A stretch of 55,598 nucleotides of DNA from assembly GCF_002845745.1 (NCBI RefSeq), contig NZ_PIUM01000040.1, positions 1-55,598 on the forward strand. The letters run 5' to 3'. Positions 41,013 to 49,922 of the stretch are shown piece by piece. The notes under the pieces are model-generated. The model was not told the DNA's origin and did not search any database. It saw only the letters and a program-made list of their open reading frames with translations. Position 1 is the first letter of the stretch. Each line of letters opens with the position of its first letter. This stretch comes from Telmatospirillum siberiense. Lineage in GTDB: Bacteria > Pseudomonadota > Alphaproteobacteria > Rhodospirillales > Magnetospirillaceae. The position numbers were made by a program, and so were the translations under genes.

Positions 41013-42677
41013 CTATCGCAGCAAGGCACGCGTAAAGTCGTCGGACGGCGCCATGGTATTGGCCTCCGACAGCACGTTGAGGAACACCCCGACGATATTC
41101 GGGTCGAATTGTTTCCCACTCATCTCCTTGAGATAACGAATGGCCTGTTCGGATTTCCAGGCGGGACGATGATGCCGAGGAGCGGTCAGGGCGGTAAAGA
41201 CGTCGACGACGGACACGATGCGCGCGCTCAAGGGAATGGCGTCGCCGGCCAAACCGGCGGGATAGCCTCCGCCATCAAACCACTCATGATGGTTTTCCGC
41301 GCACTCGGCGGCGATCTGCATGTATGACGGGCCTTCGATGGCCAGCGCGACTTCATTCAGGATATCGCGGCCGATCGTGGTATGCAGCCGAATTTCCTCG
41401 CGTTCGTCCGGTAATAAGGGTTCTTTCTTGGTCAGAATCGCGTCTTTGACGGACACCATTCCGATGTCGTGCAGGATCGACGCAAATCCGATGCATCCCG
41501 CCAGATCATCCTGTTCCAGCTCCGGGAAGATTCCCTTGGATCTCAGCCGACGCACCAAGGCCATGACCAATCTCTCGAGATTCGATGGATGGCCGCCGGA
41601 GCAAATTCCCTTGTAGTCGGCGATCTTGGCCAGAGCGAAGACCACGCCCTTCTGGAGACCTATCATGCGCTCGAGAAGGTGGACGTTGGCCAATCCGACG
41701 GCGATCTTACCGCACAAGATTTCCAGCAGATTGCGGTCGAGTTCGGAGAGAGGCCGTTCCCATTGGACATAAGAAACAATGACCTGGTAGGGACTGAAGT
41801 CGAAGTAGGACACCCGGTAACGATCGGATGGCAGAGCGGCATCCCGGCGATGCGCATTGCGGATGATGTCGGCGACGTCCCGGGGCACACTGCCGGAAAC
41901 GGTTTCCCCTGCGCTGGCGGCAAACAAACCGGACGCGGAAAGCACGACATAATCCGCGTCACCTCCCCCCATCGACCGTCCTAAGCAAAGGATGGCTCCA
42001 CCGTTGTTTCCAAGCTGCAGCAGGTCATCGATCCGGTGAACGGCCTCGACGGCGAAGTCCGCGATCATGCGATGACCGAACAGCGCGGAGGAGGCGTCCA
42101 GCACCTTCACCAATCCACGACGATTGGCCTCAATCTGCACGATATCGCGATAACCACGCAAAGCCACGGTTAGCGACATGGTCAGCCGCTGGGCCGTCAA
42201 TTCCGTCTTGGCCTTATAATCGTTGATGTCGTAATCGAAAATGACCTTGTGCTCGGGCACCAAACCCGGATAGCCCGTGCGCAGGATGATCCGGACAGCC
42301 TGGTTGCCCAATTCCTCGCGAATGAAACGAACAAGCCTAAGGCCGGCATCCTCCTCTTCCATCACGACATCGAGCAGGATGACCGCGATATCCCCGGTCG
42401 CGGCCAGAATCGCCTCGGCCTCGTGACGCGAGGATGCGAACAGCAATTCGACGGACCGGCCCTCGAAACAGAAACCGCCGAGCACGAAGCGTGTCAGCTC
42501 CAGCACGTCCCGGTCGTCGTCGACCGCAAGAACCCTCCAAGGCACCCTGGAGGGTTCGGCAAGGCCGGCCATCTCCGGAGAGACTGGGGCGTTGGCAGGA
42601 AGTTCATCCCAGAGAAGCTGGACATCGTCACCGGACGAAGCGGCCGCGTCATTCGGCAGATCGCTATTATTGCTCAT
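41013..42677 (-). CDS. DUF3369/HD-GYP response regulator
   Basis: 554 residues. The receiver domain (about 47-160) is intact: acidic AVDDD at 53-55, phospho-acceptor Asp103 in VILLDVVM, switch Thr in ILRTGYPG and Lys155 in INDYKAK. A DUF3369-like sensor (about 165-330) and an HD-GYP domain follow. The HD motif reads HDIGMVSVKD, with Met where the family usually has Lys; GYP is present as ENHHEWFDGGGYP. Predicted to hydrolyse cyclic di-GMP when phosphorylated. Last gene of the dotI-dotH-kinase operon, so the kinase at 43521 is its likely partner. Confidence 0.88.
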   Translation of the reverse strand: MSNNSDLPNDAAASSGDDVQLLWDELPANAPVSPEMAGLAEPSRVPWRVLAVDDDRDVLELTRFVLGGFCFEGRSVELLFASSRHEAEAILAATGDIAVILLDVVMEEEDAGLRLVRFIREELGNQAVRIILRTGYPGLVPEHKVIFDYDINDYKAKTELTAQRLTMSLTVALRGYRDIVQIEANRRGLVKVLDASSALFGHRMIADFAVEAVHRIDDLLQLGNNGGAILCLGRSMGGGDADYVVLSASGLFAASAGETVSGSVPRDVADIIRNAHRRDAALPSDRYRVSYFDFSPYQVIVSYVQWERPLSELDRNLLEILCGKIAVGLANVHLLERMIGLQKGVVFALAKIADYKGICSGGHPSNLERLVMALVRRLRSKGIFPELEQDDLAGCIGFASILHDIGMVSVKDAILTKKEPLLPDEREEIRLHTTIGRDILNEVALAIEGPSYMQIAAECAENHHEWFDGGGYPAGLAGDAIPLSARIVSVVDVFTALTAPRHHRPAWKSEQAIRYLKEMSGKQFDPNIVGVFLNVLSEANTMAPSDDFTRALLR

Positions 42678-42762
42678 ATTTATGGTCCTTCTATTCGGCA
42701 GCTATCCAACTCGACGCAGAGCCGATGGGATCGTCGGCCAGTCACCATCATCACCTACCCGA

Positions 42763-43503
42763 TTATGGTCTTGGCGGCTCGTATCCCTCGTTGGAGTCCT
42801 CGGCCAGGGGTTGCCTCGGCTCGATAATGTCGAATTTCTCGAGCAGGCCCCGCATAGCCTCTGCCAAAGTGATAGCCTGCATGGCCCATTTGGATCCATC
42901 GCGTTCAGCCATCTGGCTCAACAGGCGCGTCGTATCGACAAGCGTCTTTTTTTCGGCGTCGCTGAGATTGTCCGGCCCGAACTTCCCAAGACTGCCCAAC
43001 ACTCCGCTCAACTGCTGCTTGGCCGAAGAGAGGGTAGCGCTATCGCTCTGCTCCACCAGGCGAAGATAGCGCGGATTGCTGCGAAGGCGCTGCATGTTCG
43101 CTTCGGGAATCTTTTCCCCCCGCAGTATCGCAGAGAACAGCATGTCGACCCACTTGTCCTCGATCGCAGCGCTGACCGGATCGAAGAACGGTGGCGGACG
43201 CGTGTTGATCGTCTCGTAAGCCTTCGCGTCCCATGTCGATGACGGGGGAACGCGCGGTTTTCGAACGGGATTGCGCGGCGTACTGACCAGTTCCGGGTGC
43301 AGATCCGCCAGCAGGGCCGCCTGGATTTGCGGTGTGCTCGCAATTGTCCTGCCCTGGATTTCATTCGCCACGCCAGGGAGGCCGAAGACCTCTTTCAGCA
43401 CGCTTTCCGGAAGCGAAGACATGGGTATTTGGCCGCCCGCCAACAGCGTCCGCAATGCCAGGGGGGGAAGCAGCCAAGCTTTCAACGAACGACTGGGTGT
43501 CAT
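42763..43503 (-). CDS. Hypothetical protein between kinase and HD-GYP regulator
   Basis: 246 residues from ATG 43503, with AGAGGA upstream. Begins with a Leu-rich stretch (AWLLPPLALRTLLAGG), then helical, Pro-rich and Lys/Arg-containing segments; not clearly membrane-bound. Family not recognised. Its position suggests part of the signalling module rather than the channel. Confidence 0.6.
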   Translation of the reverse strand: MTPSRSLKAWLLPPLALRTLLAGGQIPMSSLPESVLKEVFGLPGVANEIQGRTIASTPQIQAALLADLHPELVSTPRNPVRKPRVPPSSTWDAKAYETINTRPPPFFDPVSAAIEDKWVDMLFSAILRGEKIPEANMQRLRSNPRYLRLVEQSDSATLSSAKQQLSGVLGSLGKFGPDNLSDAEKKTLVDTTRLLSQMAERDGSKWAMQAITLAEAMRGLLEKFDIIEPRQPLAEDSNEGYEPPRP

Positions 43504-43520
43504 TGGATCTTCCTCTCCAA

Positions 43521-44879
43521 TCAACCGCGCGACGCACCCGGCGCGATGGCCCTGGTCGCCGCGCCGGGAAGCCGTCTTGGAAACATGATCTGGAACTGGA
43601 CGCCCTTGTTTTCGGTGCTGCTCATGTTGAGAGAACCCCGCAATACCTTGGTAACAAGGTTGTAGACCACATGCAGCCCCAGTCCCGTACCGCCACGGTT
43701 GCGTCTAGTGGTGAAAAATGGATCAAATACACGAGTTTGAAGGGATTGAGGAATCCCCTTTCCGTCGTCGGAATAAGTCACCAGAACGGAGTCATCTTCG
43801 CCATATTCCGCGACGATCTGTATGGCTCCTGGACGGTTTCCATCGAACCCATGCATCAGGGAGTTGGACAGAAGATTGGTCAATATCTGTGACAGGGCCC
43901 CGGGATAGGTATCGCAACTGATGCTCGCCCGGCACTGGGCCGAGATCTTGACCGGACGGCGCTTCCATTTCGGGCTCATCGCCACCATGGTCTCGTAGAT
44001 GGTCCGCCGAAGATCGAACTGCCTCCGTTCCCCGCTGGCTTGATCGACCGACACCTGCTTGAAACTCTGGACAAGATCAGCTGCACGCGATGCATTCATC
44101 TCGATCAGACGGGACGCCTGCCCCGCATCTTTGAGAAAATGTTCGAAATCGGGACGCCGCAAGACCTGACCGGTCATTTTGGCGTCGATCTCGCGGACCA
44201 GATCGGCGAAATGACCCGCCGTTCCCAATAGGACTCCCAATGGCGTACTGATCTCATGAGCAATCCCGGCCACCAATCCACCCAGCGAAGCCATCTTCTC
44301 GGTCTGGATCAGCCTTGCCTGCGCCTGCTGGAGTTCCTCGTTGCGGGCCTCGAAAAGAACCGCCAGCGCACTCAACAGAACCTGCATATTAAGCACGCCG
44401 AACTGTCCATCGGCGAAAGTGACGACCACCGGGTCGTAGCCGCATTCGCGGCGGCGTGACAAGGCCATACCCACCGCCGTCTCGATATCGACGCGCTCAT
44501 CAATGACAAGCGGCGGCCAGCGGATCTGCCCCAGCAAATGGCCAACCGAACGGGACAAATGAAGCTGCCGCCCATACGGGCGAAGTATGGTCATCACAAA
44601 GTATTCGCGGGAAATCATTCCAACCAGTTGCCGTCCGTCAACGACGGTGACACCAGGTGCGGTCGCCATTTTTCTGAATATCTTCTCCAGTTCTCCACAG
44701 GGATAATCGACCGGCACCGAGGTCAGGCACATGGGCAGTTCGCCAACCCGATTGGCGGTACGGAGCGAAAGGCTGCCATGTACGATCCGTCCCGCCCTGT
44801 CAGGGACCGGCACGACCTTAGGCAAAGGCTTGATGTGGCTCCGTCGGCGCGTCTTCCGTCCAGCCCCGCTCGCAATCAC
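43521..44879 (-). CDS. Soluble sensor histidine kinase
   Basis: 452 residues from a GTG overlapping the dotH stop (GTGA). The N-terminal ~170 residues resemble a CBS-pair or similar cytoplasmic ligand domain (TVVDGRQLVGMISREYF). A short coiled coil (EARNEELQQAQARLIQTEKM) leads to HisKA with phospho-acceptor His208 (LVAGIAHEISTPL). The ATPase has N box NLLSNSLMHGF, G1 DDGKGIP and G2 GGTGLGLHVV. No membrane helix, so it senses an internal signal. Probable donor for the receiver at 41013..42677. Confidence 0.88.
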   Translation of the reverse strand: MIASGAGRKTRRRSHIKPLPKVVPVPDRAGRIVHGSLSLRTANRVGELPMCLTSVPVDYPCGELEKIFRKMATAPGVTVVDGRQLVGMISREYFVMTILRPYGRQLHLSRSVGHLLGQIRWPPLVIDERVDIETAVGMALSRRRECGYDPVVVTFADGQFGVLNMQVLLSALAVLFEARNEELQQAQARLIQTEKMASLGGLVAGIAHEISTPLGVLLGTAGHFADLVREIDAKMTGQVLRRPDFEHFLKDAGQASRLIEMNASRAADLVQSFKQVSVDQASGERRQFDLRRTIYETMVAMSPKWKRRPVKISAQCRASISCDTYPGALSQILTNLLSNSLMHGFDGNRPGAIQIVAEYGEDDSVLVTYSDDGKGIPQSLQTRVFDPFFTTRRNRGGTGLGLHVVYNLVTKVLRGSLNMSSTENKGVQFQIMFPRRLPGAATRAIAPGASRG

Positions 44880-45931
44880 AGGCCGTCTTTCCTTTTCTTT
44901 GGCGAAGCCATGACCTTCGCCACCATTTCATTGGCCGGATCGAGACCGATTCTCAGCGAGACGACTTGACCGTCGGCAGACACCAGAACGATGGGAGTGT
45001 CGTCAAGCAGATAAGCCGCCATCTCGCCCGTCCGCACACTGCCGATCCAGGCCGGAGAAAGGACCGGCAAGGTCGTCCGCAGATAGACCTGGTCATTGAT
45101 CCGCCATGCCTGGGCAGGTCCGCCTTCGACGGTCAACGGTTGGGCGCCATCCGGGGGAACTCCGGTCAGCACCGCCATCAACAACTGACTTCCCTCCTCG
45201 GGAGCGACCGAATCGGCCGGAGTGGTCGTGATGATCGGCGGCTTGGCGTTCACTCCCGCCGCGTTGACACGAACGCTGAGGCTGGACTGGTAACTATTGG
45301 TCCCGGGAGCGAACCCGATCTTGATCGGTGCCGGAGCTCCCTTCAGTACGATGGAGAGATCGGTATAGGGCTGCGGGACCGTCGACACGACATTGATAAT
45401 GTTGCTGTCGTGAGTTTGATCTCCTCCCTTGGTGACCTCTATGACCGCCGCACCGGGTTTAATCGCCTCGACAGGCCAGGGTTCGCCGGAACGGTCGAAA
45501 AACACCAACGAGGTGACCCGCCCCGTTCCCAGCTTGATCTCGGGAGGCGGCGAACCAGGGTCGAACGATAAGGAAACCGCGCCGGAGACAGGTTTCAGCG
45601 GAACCACCGGTGCCGCAGCGGCATGCTGCAGATCGTTCGTGCGCTTCTTGAACTCGCGGATTTCCTGGGGGGTCAAAGGTATCGATTCGTCGATCACGTC
45701 CTTATAGGCGGATCCTCGCAAATCCGGTGGCATGGGCAGCAGAGCCGGCGGAGGGCTCCCGGCGGCGTTCCGCCCCGCCGCATTGCCATTACTGTTGTTA
45801 CCGGCCGGAGAAGCCGCGTCGGTCGACGCCGGGGATTTGCCGGTATCCTGCGCCACCGCGCAGCCGGGCCACAGCATGGAAAGCAACGCCAGACCGGCCG
45901 CGACAGCTATGGAAGAGAAAGACAAAGCCAC
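44876..45931 (-). CDS. dotH: DotH/IcmK/TraN-like outer-membrane core protein
   Basis: 351 residues from a GTG with AAGGG six bases upstream. Signal peptide (VAAGLALLSMLWPGCAVAQ), a Pro/Asn-rich linker, then IPLTPQEIREFKKRTNDLQ and beta-rich C-terminal domains (VTSLVFFDRSGEPWPVEAI). DotH forms the outer-membrane ring with DotC and DotD. Legionella DotH is 361 residues. It follows dotI by 13 bases and overlaps the kinase gene. Confidence 0.92.
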   Translation of the reverse strand: MALSFSSIAVAAGLALLSMLWPGCAVAQDTGKSPASTDAASPAGNNSNGNAAGRNAAGSPPPALLPMPPDLRGSAYKDVIDESIPLTPQEIREFKKRTNDLQHAAAAPVVPLKPVSGAVSLSFDPGSPPPEIKLGTGRVTSLVFFDRSGEPWPVEAIKPGAAVIEVTKGGDQTHDSNIINVVSTVPQPYTDLSIVLKGAPAPIKIGFAPGTNSYQSSLSVRVNAAGVNAKPPIITTTPADSVAPEEGSQLLMAVLTGVPPDGAQPLTVEGGPAQAWRINDQVYLRTTLPVLSPAWIGSVRTGEMAAYLLDDTPIVLVSADGQVVSLRIGLDPANEMVAKVMASPKKRKDGL

Positions 45932-45944
45932 GACACAGCCCTTT

Positions 45945-46622
45945 CTATTGATCGGTTTCCGCCGCGGTTTGCGAAATCATCGATTCGATGCCGATCCCCT
46001 CGGGGTTCTCCAAGGTGTTCATGCGCACGATCGTAACCTTGGCGAGCATCCTCTGAACCTTGGTCGCCGAGGCGGTCTCATAGGAAACGTTGAAGGGGAA
46101 GCGGACGACCCATGTATAGACGCCCGTCTGGGGCGAGACACCGCGCTCGATGATGACCGGAGGCTGGCCGGCCAGAAACCCCCGGGTAATCACCCGGCCA
46201 TTCCGAATAAAGTCGAGCGTGCCGCCACTCTGCAACAGTTCCAAAAACGTTCTCCAACCAGCTTCCGTGAAAAATGGGCGAGTCCGCTCGTAATCAGCTC
46301 TCCAGGTGTCGTGACGCACCGTGTGGGCTTGGGTAACGGCATCGACCGCGAAATTGAGGATCCTGTTGTCCGTGAGATTCGGTTTGTTCAGCGGCACCAT
46401 TTCCGTCAACGAGCAACCGGCGCCAGTTGGAAAATATCGAGGCTCGGGTCTCCAGATAATCAATCCCGCAGCCAGGAACACACTGACCGCCACGGCAGCG
46501 GCCAGGGCGATGTTCAACCGTGTCGCCCGGCGATATCCATCCCGGTAGAACTCATAGCGGGTGAAAACCGTTTGAGCCGCCCCCGAGGACTCGGCGGCGG
46601 GCGACTGGGACTGGGATGACAT
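45945..46622 (-). CDS. dotI: DotI/IcmL/TraM-like inner-membrane protein
   Basis: 225 residues: short cytoplasmic N-terminus, one helix (about 35-57, LNIALAAAVAVSVFLAAGLI), and a periplasmic VirB8-like domain (VDAVTQAHTVRHDTWRADYE, VVRFPFNVSYETASATKVQR). Legionella DotI is 212 residues. First gene of the dotI-dotH-kinase-HD-GYP operon. The palindromic site is only 18 bases before the ATG. Confidence 0.93.
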   Translation of the reverse strand: MSSQSQSPAAESSGAAQTVFTRYEFYRDGYRRATRLNIALAAAVAVSVFLAAGLIIWRPEPRYFPTGAGCSLTEMVPLNKPNLTDNRILNFAVDAVTQAHTVRHDTWRADYERTRPFFTEAGWRTFLELLQSGGTLDFIRNGRVITRGFLAGQPPVIIERGVSPQTGVYTWVVRFPFNVSYETASATKVQRMLAKVTIVRMNTLENPEGIGIESMISQTAAETDQ

Positions 46623-46639
46623 CAGCTCAGCTCATTATA

Positions 46640-46663
46640 GGTATATTATATATATAGTATACT
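46640..46663. promoter_or_regulatory. Operator-like palindrome upstream of dotI
   Basis: GGTA-N16-TACT with centre TATTATATATATAGTA. Half-sites deviate from consensus but are mutually symmetric. Begins 18 bases before the dotI ATG. Confidence 0.55.
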
Positions 46664-46697
46664 ATATAAAAGGTGCAAGCTCAAGACAATTCAAGGC

Positions 46698-47153
46698 TCA
46701 GAAGGCCGCCCGCTTGGCAATGCGCCAAGCGCCGGACAGATGCGTGATCGTCGTCATCCCGTCATTCAATGCCGAAACCCGGCCTGCGCAGGTGGGGCAA
46801 AGACGGATACCCGCATGTTCGCTCCAGAAATGCTTGCCACACTGCGGTCCAAGACATTTGCGTAGTTTGGCGACGGGCTCCACGGGCGGGGGCGGCAGGT
46901 GATCGGCGGGTGTTGGTTTCGGAAGTTTGGGTGCCTGCAATTTCGACGAATCGCGCGGCGGGAGCCCCAGGCGTGTCGCCCGCGTGCTGATTGACGCCGG
47001 ACTCCGCACGATACCGAAGCGCTCGAAAAGCATGGTGGCGATCGATGACCGGCCCAATCCCGCCAGCCAAAGGCGGCACAGCATCGCATCGTGACTAAGA
47101 TTCCAAGGATCGGTGGTTACGCCTTCGTCAAGAGCTTTGGGCAATGCAGACAC
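46698..47153 (-). CDS. GcrA-like regulator with zinc ribbon
   Basis: 151 residues from a GTG with TAGGAGGA upstream. Residues ~20-65 follow the GcrA-type DNA-binding pattern: W...MLCRLWLAGLGRSSIATML, then SPASISTRATRLGLPPR. The C-terminus has a probable zinc-binding set CLGPQCGKHFW...LCPTC (two Cys pairs). GcrA is an alphaproteobacterial transcription factor that works with sigma-70. The protein could be the element's regulator. A palindrome (ATGCCAAA-N16-TTTGGCAT, 47312..47343) lies ~160 bases upstream. Confidence 0.65.
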   Translation of the reverse strand: MSALPKALDEGVTTDPWNLSHDAMLCRLWLAGLGRSSIATMLFERFGIVRSPASISTRATRLGLPPRDSSKLQAPKLPKPTPADHLPPPPVEPVAKLRKCLGPQCGKHFWSEHAGIRLCPTCAGRVSALNDGMTTITHLSGAWRIAKRAAF

Positions 47154-47311
47154 GGGATCCTCCTAACCCACCCTCTGCCGAATACCGCCCACGCCTGCTT
47201 TTTCGGGCGGCACGCGACAAATTCGAGCATCCGCAACTTCAACGAGCGACCGCCAATCGAGCGAGATCCGAAGCGGCGCGACATCGACCAAAATATCCAC
47301 TCGCATAGTAT

Positions 47312-47343
47312 ATGCCAAAGGACCGATATATGACATTTGGCAT
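47312..47343. promoter_or_regulatory. Palindrome ATGCCAAA-N16-TTTGGCAT
   Basis: Perfect eight-base arms separated by 16 bases, in the 280-base gap upstream of the GcrA-like gene. The spacer length equals that of the element-wide operator but the arm sequence differs. The rest of the gap (47154..47433) is AT-rich and shows no gene. Confidence 0.45.
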
Positions 47344-47433
47344 CATCGCAATAACAATTTATGTAAAATTTACCTTAATTTATCGCTCCCCAGATCACCT
47401 ATCGAATTGCCGATTCGACACATGGCATCCTCT

Positions 47434-48363
47434 CTATTTTAATTTCAATTCTTGCTCCAAGTCCGGCTGCAGTGTCCCATTGCAAGAGGCAGTCCGGTTT
47501 TGCGCCAGTTTCGTGGCGACCTGCTCGGAAGGACTGCCACCGGCTTGCGCCTCCCTGAAATTCGAAACCGCCGGGTCCGGTTGGGCACCGTTCACCAACT
47601 GAGGATCGTTCAACCCCGCTCCCTTGGCCTGGCTATGCATTGATGGGGCATCGGCTCCGTGCTGCTGATGATGAAACGGATTGACCTTGTCCCACCAGTG
47701 GCCGTGTTTCGGCTTGGGTGCGGCGGGTAGGGCCACCGACGGCAGTTCCATCGCCTGCATCTGCTCCAGTGGAATTTGTGCGTCGAGAGGCTGTGTTTTC
47801 AATTCCGGCTGAGGCTCGGGCGTCGCGGTGACAACCACCGTTTCAGCTGGAATCTCGATCGGCTGGACATGGTGATGCGCGTGGTGGTGAACGGCCGGAT
47901 GGGGATCCGCAGCCGTATTCGCCGCGGCGGCTTGCAGACCGGACGGATGCGCTTCGGACGCGGTCGATTTGGACGCCGAAGCGGCGGCGGCACCTCCGTG
48001 CTGCCCGCCGTTTTGGGGCGTCGCGTCCTGCCGATGTCCCAGGTAGGCGCCCACGACCGCGCCTTCCGGACCGGCGATCACCGCGCCCACGGCGGCCGCC
48101 CCGACAGCATGCTGGTTCGCCTGAATGAATTGGGCGCCGGCCTTGGCGGTATTGGCCGCCTGCTGACCAACCCAATTGGCCGCTCCGCCGGCCGCTTGCG
48201 CCACACCCTGTGCAGCCGAATTCACCTGTTTGGCAAGATATTCACCGGCCTCCACGTCAGCCTTGTGAAGTTCCTCCGCCGCCGCCCCGATATGTTGCCA
48301 AACAGTCTTGTCCTCGTTTGGCTTGTTCGACGAAGACGGACTGGGTTGAGGGAGGGTAGCCAT
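47434..48363 (-). CDS. Low-complexity protein with Gly-zipper-like segment
   Basis: 309 residues from ATG 48363 (AAAGGA upstream). N-terminal helical Ala/Gln-rich part, then AVGAAAVGAVIAGPEGAVVGAYLG (shown here as two motifs: AVGAAAVGAV and AGPEGAVVGAYLG), resembling a Gly-zipper that can insert in membranes. A His-rich run (HHHAHHH) and a Pro/Gln-rich region follow. No signal peptide. It could be a translocated substrate or a structural protein; no family recognised. Confidence 0.55.
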   Translation of the reverse strand: MATLPQPSPSSSNKPNEDKTVWQHIGAAAEELHKADVEAGEYLAKQVNSAAQGVAQAAGGAANWVGQQAANTAKAGAQFIQANQHAVGAAAVGAVIAGPEGAVVGAYLGHRQDATPQNGGQHGGAAAASASKSTASEAHPSGLQAAAANTAADPHPAVHHHAHHHVQPIEIPAETVVVTATPEPQPELKTQPLDAQIPLEQMQAMELPSVALPAAPKPKHGHWWDKVNPFHHQQHGADAPSMHSQAKGAGLNDPQLVNGAQPDPAVSNFREAQAGGSPSEQVATKLAQNRTASCNGTLQPDLEQELKLK

Positions 48364-48441
48364 CGACATTCCTTTCACAGATAAAACTCGCGAGGCCCGT
48401 CGGCACTCGGCCGAACTCGCTCGGGCAAGCTAATGGACGGT

Positions 48442-48464
48442 GGTGAAAATACAAAACATTCACC
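48442..48464. promoter_or_regulatory. Operator-like palindrome upstream of 47434..48363
   Basis: GGTG-N15-CACC(AT), 15-base spacer. It lies 79 bases before the ATG at 48363 (minus strand). Confidence 0.5.
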
Positions 48465-48477
48465 ATAAATATCCCGA

Positions 48478-49443
48478 TCATCGGCGACCAGCCCCCGGAA
48501 CCGGCCCATCTTCACCATCCTCCCCGGACAGGAGATCGCCCGACGGCCGCGCCGATTGGACATGCGTCTCGGTTTTGTCGACCCGCATGCAAAGTGTGGA
48601 AAGAATGGAAAAAGCCGCCGCGGCCATAAGAAGCGGATTGCGCTCCCACAAGGCGGCTTTGGCGAGCCCGATGTCGCCAGCGGTAAACAGGGCGGCCGTC
48701 AGATTTTTCGACGTCAATATACCGCCGGAAAACTTCTTGGAAAAGGCCTGCAACTTCCTGCCGAGATCCCCCATGTCGGCATTCACCGCCACGGCATGAC
48801 TGGTCGATGACGCGACGTCGATGATCGGCGAAACCTTTGTCGATTTCTCGGAACCGCCGCCACTTTTAGGTCTCTTGAAATAAAGCCTTTTCCAGTCGTC
48901 CTTGCCCAGGAGAACGGCGCCGCCGGCGATCGCCAGACCATCGACGATCTCGCCCACCGATCGCATTTGCGGAGAGGTCGCCCCCGCTCCAGCAAGCGCC
49001 ATCGATACCCCCTGCACAACCATCATGGCGTTGGCGACCGGAGCCATCCGCTCGCCATAGACGGAAAGCAGCGTTTCCAGAGCCATGCCGGAAAGGCCAG
49101 ACAACGCGACCATCGGATCGCTTGAGATGCCTCCCGCCGCCATCAGAGCGACATCGCTGGCCAATCCCGCATAACCGAAGGCCCGCATGGGGTCGGCCTT
49201 GACCCACGTGACCAATGCCTGATAGCTGTGAACGGGACTATGGGTTACGGCGAATGCCGCCCCCGACACGGTCGAACGGCCCATCTGGGCAAAGGACCGG
49301 CCCAAAGAGGGCAACCCCTTCCTGACGAAATCGGCGACGGCTCCATGGATCGCGCAGATACGGGATTTGCTCTCCCGAACGTCGAGAACGGCTTCTGCCG
49401 CCGTACCTTGCGCATCGTGACGGACCAGAACGGGCGCGGACAT
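48478..49443 (-). CDS. Hypothetical membrane protein
   Basis: 321 residues. Several hydrophobic helices in the middle and near the end (AGLASDVALMAAGGI, ANAMMVVQGVSMALAGAGA, ANPLLMAAAAFSIL-like segment), with soluble ends. Probably an inner-membrane protein. Family not recognised. Its start is three bases after the stop of the 49447..49761 gene, so the two are co-transcribed. Confidence 0.6.
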   Translation of the reverse strand: MSAPVLVRHDAQGTAAEAVLDVRESKSRICAIHGAVADFVRKGLPSLGRSFAQMGRSTVSGAAFAVTHSPVHSYQALVTWVKADPMRAFGYAGLASDVALMAAGGISSDPMVALSGLSGMALETLLSVYGERMAPVANAMMVVQGVSMALAGAGATSPQMRSVGEIVDGLAIAGGAVLLGKDDWKRLYFKRPKSGGGSEKSTKVSPIIDVASSTSHAVAVNADMGDLGRKLQAFSKKFSGGILTSKNLTAALFTAGDIGLAKAALWERNPLLMAAAAFSILSTLCMRVDKTETHVQSARPSGDLLSGEDGEDGPVPGAGRR

Positions 49444-49446
49444 CGC

Positions 49447-49761
49447 CTAATCTGCCAATATCGCATCGAGATCTTCCTCGAATGCGCTATTGGCCCCATA
49501 GATCCGCGCCATTTCCTCGTGCACCTGCGCGGGTGGCCGGCGGCCGGCACCATGGCGCAGGATGCGCCCCCAATCGTTGAGACGATATTGCCCGCTTGCT
49601 TCCGCCGCCTTGAAATCCCCATACCTACCGGGCGGAATTGCGACATAGGCCCAGAAGTCCCGCGCATGCACGGTTCGCCCCTGGACCAGGACGACGATAT
49701 CTATACAAGCATCGACGATATCCCTGAATTCCCGTAATTCAACGGACTCTGCCTCACTCAT
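49447..49761 (-). CDS. Hypothetical small acidic protein
   Basis: 104 residues from ATG 49761 (AAGGGG upstream); the frame is open to 49791. Contains FRDIVDACIDIVVLVQGRTV and HARDFWAYVAIPPGRYGDFK. Soluble. Family not recognised. First gene of a two-gene unit with a palindromic site upstream. Confidence 0.6.
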   Translation of the reverse strand: MSEAESVELREFRDIVDACIDIVVLVQGRTVHARDFWAYVAIPPGRYGDFKAAEASGQYRLNDWGRILRHGAGRRPPAQVHEEMARIYGANSAFEEDLDAILAD

Positions 49762-49839
49762 CTCATGACACCCCTTGGCACCGCCCCCCAATTCCGAACG
49801 CCGTTCGCCGACGGCGGTGATCCCATATCAAAATTTAAT

Positions 49840-49863
49840 AGTGAAAAGAAACTATCATACACC
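49840..49863. promoter_or_regulatory. Operator-like palindrome upstream of 49447..49761
   Basis: AGTG-N16-CACC(AT) with centre AAAAGAAACTATCATA, 79 bases before ATG 49761 (minus strand). Confidence 0.55.
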
Positions 49864-49922
49864 ATCAATACGAGGCCATATCCCGATTGTCAAGTTCCTG
49901 GCCGAAACCGGGCGCGAGGCGA

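Noticed and set aside
47091-47602. Two plus-strand ORFs between the GcrA-like gene and 47434
   Set aside because: AT-rich, no ribosome binding site, no domain, and overlapping genes on the other strand.
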